Assembly: GCA_023101725.1 (NCBI GenBank)
Contig: JALJCO010003065.1
Location: forward strand, 26,001-90,000
Direction of reading: 5' to 3'
DNA length: 64,000 bases
Origin: Atherinomorus stipes
Taxonomy: Eukaryota; Chordata; Actinopteri; Atheriniformes; Atherinidae
The position numbers and the translations under genes were made by a program. Under the pieces are notes generated by a model that did not search any database, was not told where the DNA came from, and saw nothing but the letters and a program-made list of their open reading frames with translations. Numbering within the stretch: the stretch's first letter is position 1; every line of letters begins with the position of its first letter. Below, one piece after another: positions 43,301 to 58,300 of this stretch.

Positions 43301-46300
43301 TGGTCTGCCTGCGGTCCAGAGTCCAGCTGCTGAACTGGTCTGCCTGCGGTCCAGAGTCCGGCTGCTGAACTGGTCTGCCTGCGGTCCAGAGTCCGGCTGC
43401 TGAACTGGTCTGCCTGCGGTCCAGAGTCCGGCTGCTGAACTGGTCTGCCTGCGGTCCAGAGTCCGGCTGCTGAACTGGTCTGCCTGCAGTCCAGAGTCCT
43501 GCTGCTGAACTGGTCTGCCTGCAGTCCAGAGTCCTGCTGCTGAACTGGTCTGCCTGCAGTCCAGAGTCCGGCTGCTGAACTGGTCTGCCTGCAGTCCAGA
43601 GTCCGGCTGCTGAACTGGTCTGCCTGCAGTCCAGAATCCTGCTGCTGAACTGGTCTGCCTGCAGTCCAAAGTCCGGTTCCAGAACCGGATCTGGATCTGG
43701 AACAACTAGACCTGAATCCTCAGACCAGATCCAGATCTATGACTCGGGCTGATTTCAGTGTTTGATCAGCATCATAAGCGTGGAGCGTGGTTGCTGTGGT
43801 TACCGTGGTTACCGTGGTGATTCATCTCTGATGGCTGAGTTTCTCATTTCCTCTTTCCTGTCTGCTGTGGTGGAGACGTGGAGGATCATCGTGGTCCCGC
43901 ATTAAAACCTGGACCTCAGGGACCAGCTGGAGCTTCAGCTCCGAGTTTGTTTTAATATTTGAGTCGTTCTGATCTTATCCTGGTGGACCTGCGAACCTGG
44001 AGGTTACGGACGGATGGATGAGCTGATGTTCACGCCACAAACGAGATTCTGCTGAGTCATCCTGAACCAGATGTTCACACTGGTGTTAAAAATTAAACAA
44101 ATATGAGATTAAAAACTTCTTTTAATTATATAATAACTTAAGTTCAGGTTCAGATTATTTACATTTATTCAGTGGAAAATGTTCAAATATAAAATGTAAA
44201 AGTGATATAAAGTTACCAAAACATCATCATCATCACTAACAGTAGCAGCATCATCATGTCATCTGATAGGCTACCACCATCATGTGACATAGAAGCTAGA
44301 ATCTGATAGGCTACCACCATCATGTGATACAGAAGCTAGAATCTGATAGGCTACCACCATCATGTGACACAGAAGCTAGAATCTGATAGGCTACCACCAT
44401 CATGTGATACAGAAACTAGAATCTGATAGGCTACCACCATCATGTGACACAGAAGCTAGAATCTGATAGGCTACCACCATCATGTGATACAGAAGCTAGA
44501 ATCTGATAGGCTACCACCATCATGTGATACAGAAGCTAGAATCTGATAGGCTACCACCATCATGTGACACAGAAGCTAGAATCTGATAGGCTACCACCAT
44601 CATGTGATACAGAAACTAGAATCTGATAGGCTACCACCATCATGTGACACAGAAGCTAGAATCTGATAGGCTACCACCATCATGTGACACAGAAGCTAGA
44701 ATCTGATAGGCTACCACCATCATGTGATACAGAAGCTAGAATCTGATAGGCTACCACCATCATGTGACACAGAAGCTAGAATCTGATAGGCTACCACCAT
44801 CATGTGATACAGAAGCTAGAATCTGATAGGCTACCACCATCATGTGACACAGAAGCTAGAATCTGATAGGCTACCACCATCATGTGATACAGAAGCTAGA
44901 ATCTGATAGGCTACCACCATCATGTGACACAGAAGCTAGAATCTGATAGGCTACCACCATCATGTGATACAGAAGCTAGAATCTGATAGGCTACCACCAT
45001 CATGTGATACAGAAACTAGAATCTGATAGGCTACCACCATCATGTGATACAGAAGCTAGAATCTGATAGGCTACCACCATCATGTGATACAGAAGCTAGA
45101 ATCTGATAGGCTACCACCATCATGTGATACAGAAGCTAGAATCTGATAGGCTACCATCATCATGTGATACGTAAGCTAGAATCTGATAGGCTACCACCAT
45201 CATGTGGTACAGAAGCTAGAATCTGATAGGCTACCACCATCATGTGATACGTAAGCTAGAATCTGATAGGCTACCATCATCATGTGATACGTAAGCTAGA
45301 ATCTGATAGGCTACCACCATCATGTGATACGTAAGCTAGAATCTGATAGGCTACCATCATCATGTGATACGTAAGCTAGAATCTGATAGGCTACCACCAT
45401 CATGTGACACAGAAGCTAGAATCTGATAGGCTACCACCATCATGTGACACAGAAGCTAGAATCTGATAGGCTACCACCATCATGTGACACAGAAGCTAGA
45501 ATCTGATAGGCTACCACCATCATGTGATACAGAAGCTAGAATCTGATAGGCTACCACCATCATGTGATACAGAAACTAGAATCTGATAGGCTACCACCAT
45601 CATGTGATACAGAAGCTAGAATCTGATAGGCTACCACCATCATGTGACACAGAAGCTAGAATCTGATAGGCTACCATCATCATGTGACACAGAAACTAGA
45701 ATCTGATAGGCTACCATCATCATGTGATACAGAAACTAGAATCTGATAGGCTACCACCATCATGTGACACAGAAGCTAGAATCTGATAGGCTACCACCAT
45801 CATGTGACACAGAAACTAGAATCTGATAGGCTACCACCATCATGTGATGCAGAAGCTAGAATCTGATAGGCTACCACCATCATGTGACACAGAAGCTAGA
45901 ATCTGATAGGCTACCACCATCATGTGATATAGAAGCTAGAATCTGATAGGCTACCACCATCATGTGATACAGAAGCTACAATCTGATAGGCTACCACCAT
46001 CATGTGACACAGAAGCTAGAATCTGATAGGCTACAACCATCATGTGATACAAAAGCTAGAATCTGATAGGCTACCACCATCATGTGATACAGAAGCTAAA
46101 ATCTGATAGGCTACCACCATCATGTGACACAGAAGCTAGAATCTGATAGGCTACCACCATCATGAACGAGTAAAGTAGTCCTTTGGAATGTGTAAAGTAT
46201 TACTAGGAATGAATGAAGTAATCCTAGTTTGCCGTTTTCTTGGATGATAAATGAGTCTGAGTAGAAAGAGTTTCCTCCGTGAAGTTGAGGCTCGTCATGT

Positions 46301-49300
46301 GATGAGGCTGGAGCTGCCAGTCATCCTGATCCTTTCATGGTGTCATGGAGGCTGTCAGTCCATCCTGGCTTCGCCCCCCTTCTTCCACCCAGCAGCACAA
46401 CACTGTGAGCTTTGCATGATAATGCTGGCAGCTGCGGGGGCGCCGCCTCCCGACCCCCCGGCCAGCAGCCTTTTCACCGGGTCAGATGCTCCATTCATCC
46501 AGCTGAGAAAGAAAACCCGGCTGGATGCTGCGTGAGAGAGGGATTGTTTCCTCAGCAGGACCTGGTCCCAGTCTGGGAGCAGAGGACGGACTGTTGGTGT
46601 TCCCTCTGCTGGAGGGGGGGAAATATCATGTTTTAGTCTTTGTCATCGAGACTGAATGAGATCCATGCAGCATGGAAGCTAGTCTGCTAACATGTAGCAA
46701 TGCTAACATGTAGCATAGCAGCATGACTCAGCTAAAACACTCTACAAAGTATCAGCATCCAAACCAAACACAGTTCAGTTTTCAGTGAAGTACTCGTTCC
46801 TAGGACAACTTTACCCATTCCGACGACTACCTTACATGTTAGGACTACTTTTCTTGTTCCTAGGACTACTTTACTTTTTCTTAGGACTACTTTACTCATT
46901 CCTAGTACTGCTTTAATCATTCCTACGACTACTTTACTCTTTCTAAGGAGTATTTTACTCTGAGATGAACAAGGCTTCTATCTTATGGTTTCCACTGACG
47001 TGTTCTACTGTGTTCCAGGTGAATTCACTGCAAAGCAGTAACATATACTGTGGTTCTGATACTTCTGTAGTACTCTGACATGTGTCATCTTCCTGCAGAG
47101 ACCAGGATTACACATACAGCCCTGCAGTTGTGGAGATATTTAGGGCTTGTTTCAGACAGGAGGCAGGGAAAACAGATGTTTACCGGGAATGTGTGTAACT
47201 GTTGGGAATATTCTGGAATTCCAGATCAGGACAATAACACAGTCAAACCAAAATCTTTGTGTTAAATGAAGATGAGTTTCTCTCCGTTTCATCCTCTGGA
47301 AGAAATCAGATTCTTTCTGCTCCGTCTCCCGACTGTCTCGTTGAGGTTTTCCACGTGCACACGATGCGCGTGCACGTGGGCAACATTAGCATTCATCCCC
47401 GGCTGCCCCCGAGGCTCCCGCTCCACACGGTGTCCATGGTAATCCTGGAGCTAGACCCGTATAATGAGCATCTCCTCCTACCACAAACATGGCTTCCCTT
47501 TCATCTCTGTTGCCATGGCGACAGCAGAGCAGCAGTGAATGGGATGAATTTCTCCCGCTCTCCTCCGATTGAGGTGTCGCTCGCACCACCTTCGACCTCT
47601 GAGGAAATTTGATTTCAGATTTTTTTCCGGGCGGTTAGTTTCCGACAACACTTATTGTCAAAGGATTCATGATACAATATGTATCACGCAGGGCTAGGAA
47701 AAAATATCAATACAATACTGAAATATCACAATATTTTCATTCCCTGATTGATATTTTAAAATGTGGTATCGATCTATTTTACGACCGAAATCTCGCAAGA
47801 TTTTGTCGTTCAGTCACGAAATCTCGCGAAATTTCGTAAGTTGACAATGAAATCTCACAAGATTTCGTTGGTAAAATAGATCAATGTAGCATTTTTAAGT
47901 ATCTATATAAAATCTGCATATGAAAATATTGCAATATTTTAGTGTATCGATATTTTTGCCCAGCCCTAGTATCACGATATATGGGTCATGATCATAGACT
48001 GTATATAATTACTGGACGTCTCTTCTGAATAGAGAAATGTGAAGCCAGGTGGGCGTGTCTTACCGTAGCCATCTTGCCGTGTCACGTACGTCGTCACTCC
48101 AGGAAAATCCTAAAATGGGCACAGCGCGGCCGCGGGGCAAATGATTGACAGCTGACGTACTGTGGGCTAAACGCTAACTGAGCTAACACGAAACTAAGAG
48201 GAGCTAACAAAGATAAGGCTCCTAAGCGGCATGGTTAAGGTAAGACGTGCTTAGACTTGCAATTCGCTGACTAAACACCGCCGTTGTGCGACTCTGTAAC
48301 AAACTGAGACCTTATTAAGAGCAAAGAAGGAGCTAACTAGGAGCCTCCGGTCGGCAGGCGGAGCTTCCGGTCTGCCGCATGTCAATCATAAGGACACGCC
48401 CTTAATTATGTGTAATTTGAAGAATAAATAACATCTAAACGAATGAGTTATAAAAAAATTCACCCCCCTCACAGTTGACATGAAGGTAAACTTGACCTAA
48501 TAAACCTAAAATGATTTTTTGAACCAGGCTGTAAACCTGTTTATTTCTGCTGTGAAGTTGGCGTTTTTAACATGGGAGTCTATGGGGATTTGCTCGCTCT
48601 TGGAGCCAGCCCCTAGTGGATGAAGGGAGGATTACACTATTTACAACAAGGAAGCGAGCTTCACTGTTCTGAGGAGGAGTTTGCCCCTTGGTCATGATAC
48701 GATACAATCGTGCGATATTGTGACACCACTGTTTCGCGATATATTGTGATACTGTCGACCAACCAATCCTGATACATCCATCCGTCAGCTGTTCCTGGTG
48801 AGGGTATCAGTTTGTCTCAGATTTTTTCAGAATATTCATAAAAAAGAAGCTGGAAATGATATTTTGTTCTTTAAATAAACTAGTACAGATAAAGTCCTCT
48901 GTTGCTCCGTTTCCATGGTAACCGGATCTCTGCATTTGTTCCAGAGCTCCTCGGCGTTCCGGGCGTGGGTCAACGAGGACGGTCTGATCGCGGCGACCCT
49001 GGAGCCGTCGGACCTGCAGGAGAACGTGACGGCGTACGCGGTGCAGATCTCCGGAGAACCCCGCCAGGTCCTGGTCCAGTTCGCCAACGCCAGCGACCCG
49101 CTGCTGTTCAACGCCTCCTTCCACGGCCTCTGCTACACCGTGGGCCTGCTGGTCCGACGGGGTCAGAGCTGGTCCAGACCCGTGAAGAGCGTTCCCGTCC
49201 TCACAAGTAAGATCCACCACCAGGGTTCCTGATCAGAACCGGAACAGAAATGCTCCAGTTCCACGTGCTTCCGGTCCGGGCCAGGGATCCAGAACCACCT

Positions 49301-52300
49301 CACGCGATGATCCCGGTACCGAAACAGGCTAGCTGTGCACCGAGATCTGCATCCAGAGATCCAGCCCGCCCCGTCTTGGTAGGGGAGAGCGGGGTAATGT
49401 GAGACACCCGCTATTTCTCGGCAAATAAACGCATTTGTGGTCAGGTGACCAGTATGTTTTCTAGCTCCTCCCATTGCCTACTTACCAGGAACAAGAAGTT
49501 GTGCTGGTGCTGTGTTAAGTATGTTTTTTTTCATAAAAATGTGTTTTTTGCATGTAAAAGTACATTTTCTCGCCGTGAACTTTATCAGCTGTTGTGTCAA
49601 AGGAAATTGTTTCAGGTAGAAAAACTTATATCAAGCATGTTGACGAACCTCTAACATGTAAAACCATGTACTTGATGCTGGTAAAAGATTAGCCGGAATT
49701 GCAAGATATGTTGTTTTTTCTAAAAAAGTGGCTCTGGGGTAAAGTGAGACAAATGCTGTGGGCTACAGTGAGACAAATGTTGTGGGGTAAAGTGAGACAA
49801 ATGCTGTGGGGTAAAGTGAGACAAATGCTGTGGGTAAAGTGAGACAAATGCTGTGGGCTAAAGTGAGAAAATGTGTGGGGTAAAGTGAGACAAATGTGTG
49901 GGCTAAAGTGAGACAAATGCTGTGGGCTAAAGTGAGAAAATGTGTGGGTAAAGTGAGACAAATGTGTGGGTAAAGTGAGAAAATGCTGTGGGCTAAAGTG
50001 AGAAAATGCTGTGGGGTAAAGTAAGACAAATGCTGTGGCTAAAGTGAGACAAATGCTGTGGCTAAAGTGAGACAAATGCTGTGGGCTAAAGTGAGACAAA
50101 TGCTGTGTGCTAAAGTGAGAAAATGCTGTGGGGTAAAGTGAGAAAATGCTGTGGGGTAAAGTGAGACAAATGCTGTGGGGTAAAGTGGAGACAAATGCTG
50201 TGGGGTAAAGTGAGACACTGTCTTGAAGCACCAGTTTAGTTTAGTCTTAAACATGTTTTTGTGTAATATTCGTACATATGTGTTTTTTAGAGTCCAGGCT
50301 CTCTAACAGGTTTGATGGTTCCATGTTTGACCAGAGGCTGCGTACCAGCTGGTTCTGATTGTCCTTTGTCCTGGTCCCACACTGTGAATGTGAATAGTCA
50401 CCGATTATTTTGACGTTCGTCGACTAATCGGATGGTACAAAAATTGTAGCATATTTAAGAACCAGTAAAAGTTTGAAACGTTTCATTAAATTGATGGAAA
50501 AATAGGTTAAGCTTTTTGGTCTGTTTATGTTCATTTATGTCAATAATCTAGAAGCTGACAGAAGAAAACGAGGCAGCAGAAGGTAAGCGGCAATTTTTAG
50601 AGGAAAAACAGCTTATTAACATTAGATGATTGTCGATTATAAAATTAGTACCAACTATTTTGATAGTCTACGATTAGTTGATTAGTCGATTTATATGGAG
50701 CCCACTTTGGATAAATTTAAGTTTTGAAAAATATGCTTATTTGACCAAAATCGCCATGATTCTGTTACCTTTCTGACAGTAGTTTTGGAACGTGCGGTTG
50801 TCAGTCCAGCTGTAATTGTTAAAAATGGTTGTTATGGTAGTTTTAAAGTGGAAAATGAAAGAGGATCAGCTTCCCCACTGACCGGTTCACTTTACCCCAC
50901 AGATTTTTTCGTGTTTGTCTCACTTTACCCCGAGGCTGGGCTAAAGTGAGACACAAGACCACTTTTTTTAAAACAATCATATTTTCATTGCCCTTTCTCC
51001 TAAAAACATTCTGATAATTTCCATAACTAGAAAATATCCTAAATTAATGGGAAACGTGAAAATTTTATTGATATATCATTTTGTCTTGGCAAGAGGGGAG
51101 CAAATGTAAAAACTGTACCACATTACCCCGCTCTCCCCTACCGGGATGCAAACGTGAGGTGGTCCTGGTTCCCCGGCCTGTATCGGGGGGGGGGGCTTAT
51201 AAATGCACCTGGTGGGAGATACAACAGCTTCATTTCAGACTAAATAAAGTCGAAGCAGGAAAACATCAATTTTAAAATGAAAACATGTTTCTCTGTTTCC
51301 ATGACGATGGATATTTGAACAAATCTCATAAAGTTTACGTGAATTTTAAGTGTCAGAATTTGCAAGGAATTGTTTTCTTAAAAGTCACCAATTTAAAAAG
51401 GAAACTCCAACAATGAAAACTGATTACAAACCGTTTTTCACAAGCTTTTTATTTAACTCTGCAGATATACTGAAAACCTCAAATATCGTCCGATATTTGA
51501 TCATAAGAAGCTTTTAGACGAGTTCGTCTCCAGCTGTGATTCTCACGTGTTTGTTAGTTTAAAGGCATTTTGTAATAAAATCGCTTTTCATTTTTGATCA
51601 TTCCTGATTTCAATCCTTTAAAATAGTTATCTTTCTACGTGATTAACGAATATTTGTCGTGATTTTCTTCTTGAAGTTTGTTTGTTTGTTTGTCTTTGTC
51701 TGGTCAGAGCCACTTCCTGTCCGCAGCGCTCACATTACGGACTATAAGGAGGCTCCGGAGACCGGCGTGGTGTTCGACATCGACCCCCCATCCAGAACCG
51801 TTTTCAGCAGGGTCAACATCAGCTACACTGAAGGAGCCGAGCGCCGCTGGATGCTCTACAAAGGTCAGCTGATCGGGTCAAATGAAAACGGCTCCAGTGT
51901 CGATCCCTGAGGAACCCCACACCTCATTTATCTGACATGAAAGCTGCAGATTACTTCTTTTAACAATAAATCTACTGATGGAAAGTCTTTTATAACCGCA
52001 TGCTCAGTGACTTTTCTATTTTTAGGAGGTAAAATCTGCGTTTACGTTGTCACTGTGTTGTTTACTGTGTTGTTTACCTGGTTGTTTACCTGGGCTGTTT
52101 CTTGTTTGCAGATTTCTACAAAGGGAAGACGGTGTTCAAACACTGGTTACCAGGGACGTGCTACCGGAACATCACCTTCCAGCTCATCTCCGAGGCAACC
52201 GTCTTCCAGAGCGCTCTGGTGTCGCACAGCGGCGTCACGCACACGCCGCTGCACCACCGCACAGGTAAGACCCGCCGGGGGAGGGGCTTCACCGCACAGC

Positions 52301-55300
52301 TGAGACGCTTCATCTGTTTTCACATCGTCCTTCAGGCTGGCGGCAGTTTTCCAGGCGTTTACCAGGCTGTTTCCAGGTGTTTTTACAGGCCGTTTCCAGA
52401 CGTTTGTCAGGTTGTTTTCCAGGTGTTATCCAGGTGTTTTCCAGGCATTTACGAGGCCGTTTCTATGCATTTTTCAGGCATTTGCCAGTATGTTAACATG
52501 CGTTTTCAAGGCTGTTTCCAGGCATTTATCAGGCTGTTTTCAGGCATTTATCGGGCCGTTTCCATGTGTATTCCAGGGTGTTTCCTTGCGTTTTCCAGGC
52601 CGTTTTCCAGGCATTTATCAGGCTGTTATTACACATTTTCCAGGCCTTTCTCCAGGTGTTTTCCAGGCTGTTTTGAGTCCAGCAGCTGACAGACTTTCTT
52701 GATGTTTGAGAATCATCTTCCTCTCCTCTCTTCCCTCCCCCACAGTGCCCTACCCCCCCCTCAACATCTCCCATAAGATCCTCCACCTGAACCCGAGGGA
52801 AGCTTCCAGTGAAGTCCACCATGTGGGGGGGGTGCAGCGGTCCTCCCGTCAGACTCGGGACGTGCCGCTGATGGAGGAGGTGCAGCCTGAGGAGGACACC
52901 GCCTCAGAGGAGGCGTCGGCGGTCACGCACATCCCCTTCAACACGACGGTCAACGTGACGGGCGGCGCCGCCGTCTACGTGAACGGGAGCCAATCAGAGG
53001 AGGCGGAGCCTCAGAGCTACTGGCTGGTCACGCCCACCCCCATTGACAGCAGGGACGAGGAGTTCGTTAACGGCGTGGTACCAGAATACGAGGACTCCAA
53101 CGAGCCGGGGTCGGCCATGGGACTCCCCGCCGACCCCCCCGTCCTGCCCACCAGACTGCCCCCCATCCTGCTGGAGCTGCGATGGCTGCCGCCCAGACCG
53201 CCGACCAGCTACGACGGCTTCAACGTCTACGTCTACAGGGACGGTAAGCCCCCGTAGCCATGGCAACCACATCCCTGCTGGTTTCCAGTTCGCTCTGTGA
53301 TGCAAAACAAACTACACCTTCATGAAACAGAAACGCAACGTTGTTTTACATGAACTGTAATTATGCTGCCAATGCTCTCTAGAGCATTAAGGCAGTATAT
53401 TACTATTCGAATGCGTTTATTCTGTGTTATTATTATTATTATTTTGTTTCCGTCACCTTTTTTGATAATTAATGTGGCCCAGGGCTTTGCCAGCACCCCC
53501 ACAAAAGTTATATCAAAATGTGCGTCTCGGCCGCGAATAGTGTGCTATCCATTTCGCTGTACAAAAGTCTGTGTTTACGCAATTAGCAAAAAACTGCGAT
53601 TTTCGGTCCCATAGGAATGAATGGGATTTGGTCGGATCAGCCAAAAATCCAGGTCACTTTGGACCACTATAGCTCAGCCATACCATCACATAGAAACATC
53701 ATTCAAAGTTTAAACGGGTCACGAAAGATGAAACTTTAACCATGTGAAAGGATATTTACATATCTGTTACGGTTTTGACACAACGGTACGTTACGTTTTA
53801 GGAAAAATCTGAAAAAGCCCAAAAATCCCTCCGCACTCTAACTTTTGAAGAATTTTCAGCTCTGAAACAAATGGCCATAACTCCTACAACTTTCATCGTA
53901 CAGACATAAATTTCTTATCAAAACGTAGGAAAACTTGTCAGCTTCATGTGGGACTTTGCACAAATGTTGCTCAGACGCACCGTTTTGGAGTTACGCTGCT
54001 CCAAAGCCGACCTACGCCTCCCATTGACTTCCATTATAAAGGAGAAAAAATGACTACGTTTTTTTCCAGTGTTTTAAACTCGCCAGCGTTTAAATTCTTG
54101 TCACAGTAGAATGAAATAAAATACATTTCAGAGTTCCTCAAAGCCTTGTGGCCCTCACGGTGAAAAAATTATTTCGATGTCTCCAACGGTTTTCTCTCAG
54201 CGGACAGTTGTTCGGGTAGTGTGCACTGAGACCATTCAATCCAGCTATGTCTGTGTTAACTGCCATTTTAGAAGACACACAGAAGCAGGCAGGTTCTGTT
54301 GCCTGGCAACGCTCAACAAGGCAGCTGCTGCAGTTCTGTGTGTCACGCACACACATTTCCTCCTAGTGTAATATTATATCTGAGAAACTGGATGATTAAC
54401 TGAATCCTCCACAGGTTTTAGTAGTTTACAAGGACATGAGTGATTCTGGGCCGTCTGTCAGGTCCATATACAGACATTTCTTATGTCGTTGCGAAGTACC
54501 AAACAGTACAACGCTATTATCAGAAGGGCTTGTTCGTTTCAGAATACTAATGCTTTAAGTAACAGTAAGATTGTTTAGCTAGGGTACCGACCTTGGAAGG
54601 GCAGGCAGTAAGCTCAGCAGCCTGCAACGGCTCAGCCGAGCCGAGACACGAAGTGAAGACGCTGAGTTAAGACGTAGGTTACTCGCGTTTTACTGCCGGC
54701 TTAACTTTGCATAGGAAAAAGACGGAGGTATTCAGCCGACTCTGGGTTGCTCATCTGTAGGATCACCAAACTTTTTTCTTTCCCTAAGTCAGTCGCTACT
54801 TTTATCTCTGTGTACAGTCCTGATGCATTATGGGCAGTGTAGTCTACTTCCTGCTTCTATCCTACCGTCTATCTAGAACACTCCCATCATGATGGACTAC
54901 AAAGATGGCTCTAACTGGTTCTCACTGATTCTTCTATTGACACGTCGCTAGTATCAAAGCATAAACATGTTTTGCTCACTAAATGTGTCCTTATTTGGCT
55001 GTTTTGCAACTTGTATCCCTGAAAAGGGTGCAGTAACTTTCAGTTCCCTGACATGGTTCCAGTGATTCTTTCTCTGATATGGTTCCAGTGATTCTTTCTC
55101 TGATATGGTTCCAGTGATTCTTTCTCTGACATGGTTCCAGTGATTCTTTCTCTGACATGGTTCCAGTGATTCTTTCTCTGATATGGTTCCAGTGATTCTT
55201 TCTCTGACATGGTTCCAGTGATTCTTTCTCTGATATGGTTCCAGTGATTCTTTCTCTGATATGGTTCCAGTGATTCTTTCTCTGATATGGTTCCAGTGAT

Positions 55301-58300
55301 TCTTTCTCTGATATGGTTCCAGTGATTCTTTCCCTGACATGGTTCCAGTGATTCTTTCTCTGACATGGTTCCAGTGACTCTTTCTCTGATATGGTTCCAG
55401 TGATTCTTTCCCTGACATGGTTCCAGTGATTCTTTCTCTGATATGGTTCCAGTGACTCTTTCTCTGATATGGTTCCAGTGATTCTTTCTCTGATATGGTT
55501 AAAGTGATTCTTTCTCTGACATGGTTCCAGTGATTCTTTCTCTGACATGGTTCCAGTGATTCCTTCTCTGACATGGTTCCAGTGACTCTTTCTCTGATAT
55601 GGTTCCAGTGATTCTTTCTCTGACATGGTTCCAGTGACTCTTTCTCTGACATGGTTCCAGTGATTCTTTCTCTGACATGGTTCCAGTGATTCTTTCTCTG
55701 ACATGGTTCCAGTGAGTCTTTCTCTGACATGGTTCCAATGATTCTTTCTCTAATATGGTTCCAGTGATTCTTTCTCTAATATGGTTCCGTACCGTCTTCT
55801 TCCGCTTATCCGGGATCGGGTCGCGGGGGTAGCTGCCTAAGCAGGGAAGCCCAGACTTCCCTCACCCCGGCCACAGCTGCCAGCTCATCCGGGGGGACCC
55901 CGAGGCGTTCCCAGGCCAGCCGGGAGACGTAGTCCCTTCAGCGTGTCCTGGGTCTCCCCCGGGGTCTGGTCCCGTTGGGACGTGCCTGGAACACCTCACC
56001 AGGGAGGCGTCCAGGAGGCATCCTGACCAGATGCCCGAGCCACCTCATCTGGCTCCTCTCTATACGGAGGAGCAGCGGCTCTACTTTGAGCCCCTCCCGG
56101 ATGACCGAGCTCCTCCCCCATCTCTAAGGGAGAGCCCGGCCACCCTGCGGAGGAAACTCATTTCGGCCGCTTGTACCCGCGATCTCGTTCTTTCGGTCAT
56201 GACCCACAGCTCATGGCCATAGGTGAGGGGGGGGGGACGTAGATGGACGGTAAATCGAGAGCTTCTCCTTCTTCAGCTCCTTCTTCACCACGACGGACCG
56301 ATGCAGCGTCCGCATCACTGCAGACGCCGCACTGATCCGTCTGTCCATCTCCCGCTCCATTTTTCCCTCACTCGTGAACAAGACCCCGAGATACTTAAAC
56401 TCCTCCACCTGGGGCAGGACCTCACTCCCGACCCGGAGAGGACACTCCACCCTTTTCCGGGCGAGGACCATGGTCTCGGATTTGGAGGTGCTGATTCTCA
56501 TCCAGACCGCGTCACACTCGGCTGCAAATCGCCCCAGCGAGAGCCGGAGATCACGGCCCGATGACGCCAACAGAACCACATCATCTGCAAACAGCAGAGA
56601 CCCGATCCTGAGGCCACCAAACCGGATCCCCTCAACACCTCGGCTGTGCCTAGAAATCCTGTCCATAAAGGTTCTGAACAGGATCGGCGATAAAGGGCAG
56701 CCTTGGCGGAGTCCGACTCTCACCGGGAATGGATCCGACCTACAGCCGGAAATGCGGACCAAGCTCTGGCACCGGTCGTACAGGGACTGGACAGCTCGAA
56801 CAAGGGGGTCCGGCACCCCGTACTCCCGGAACCCCCCCCCCCCCCCCCCACAGGGAATCCCCGGGGGACACGATCGAACGCCTTCTCCAAGTCCACAAAG
56901 CACATGTAGACTGGTTGGGCGAACTCCCATGCCCCCTCCAGGATCCCGAAGAGGGTGTAGAGCTGGTCCACTGTTCCACGACCACGATGAAAACCACACT
57001 GCTCCTCCTCAATCCGAGGTTCGACTATCCGACGGACCCTCCTCTCCAGGACCCCTGAATCGACCTTACCAAGGAGGCTGAGAAGTGTGATCCCCCTGAA
57101 GTTGGAACACCCTCCGGTCCCCCTTTTTGAAGAGGGGGACCACCACCCCAGTCTGCCAGTCCAGAGGTACTGCCCCCGATGTCCACGCGATGCTGCAGAG
57201 GCGCGTCAGCCAAGACAGCCCCACAGCATCCAGAGCCTTAAGAAACTCCGGGCGGATCTCATCTACCCCCGGGGCCCGGCCACCGAGGAGCTTTTTGACC
57301 ACCTCGGCGACCTCAGCCTCAGTGACAGAAGAGTCCACCCCTGAGTCCCCAAACTCTGCTTCCTCCTCGGAAGACCTGTTGGTGGGATTGAGGAGGTCTT
57401 CGAAGTATTCCCTCCACCGGCCCACGACGTCCCAAGTCGAGGTCAGCAGCCCCCCATCCCCACTGTACACAGTGTTGACGGTGCACTGCTTCCCCCTCCT
57501 GAGCCGCCGGATGGTGGACCCGAAACGCCTCGAAGCCGTCTGGAAGCCGTTCTCCATGGCCTCACCAAACTCCTCCCATCTTCAAGTTTTTGCCTCAGCG
57601 ACCACCAGAGCTGTACTCCGCTTGGCCCGCAGATACCTGTCAGCTGCCTCAGGAGTCCCACAGGCCAGGAAGGCCCGGTAGGACTCCTTCAGTCCCACAG
57701 AACAGGAAGGCCCGGTAGGACTCCTTCAGTCCCACAGGCCAGGAAGGCCCGGTAGGACTCCTTCTTCAGCTTGACAGCATCCCTCACCGCTGGTTTCCAC
57801 CAGCGAGTTCGGGGATTACCGCCACGACAGGCACCGACAACCTTACGGCCACAGCTCCGACTAGCAGCCTCAGCAATAGAGGTGCGGAACATAGCCCATT
57901 CAGACTCAATGTCCCCCACCTCCCTCGGAACATGGGTGAAGCTCTCCCGGAGGTGGGAGTTAAAGCTCTCCCTGACAGGGGACTCAGCCAGACGTTCCCA
58001 GCAGACCCTCACGACACGTTTGGGCCTGCCAGGTCTGACCGGCAACCTCCCCCACCATCTGAGCCCACTCACCACCAGGTGGTGATCAGTGGACAGCTCC
58101 GCCCCTCTCTTCACCCGAGTGTCCAGGATAAGGGGCCGCAAGTCCGATGACACGACTACGAAGTCGATCATGGAACTGCGGCCTAAGGTGTCCTGATGCC
58201 AGGTGTAAATGTGGACACTCTTGTGCCTGAACATGGTGTTCGTTATTGACAATCCATGACGAGCACAGAAGTCCAACAACAAAACACCACTCGGGTTCAG

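Noticed and set aside
46251..46535. 94-codon frame with a hydrophobic start
   Set aside because: Short, no domain, between repeats; a signal-peptide look alone is not enough.
47259..47612. 117-codon frame in PTPRO intron 1 as an extra exon
   Set aside because: No acceptor/donor pair of fitting phase, no PTPRO similarity, and exon 1 to exon 2 already joins cleanly in phase 0. Kept only as a possible regulatory region.
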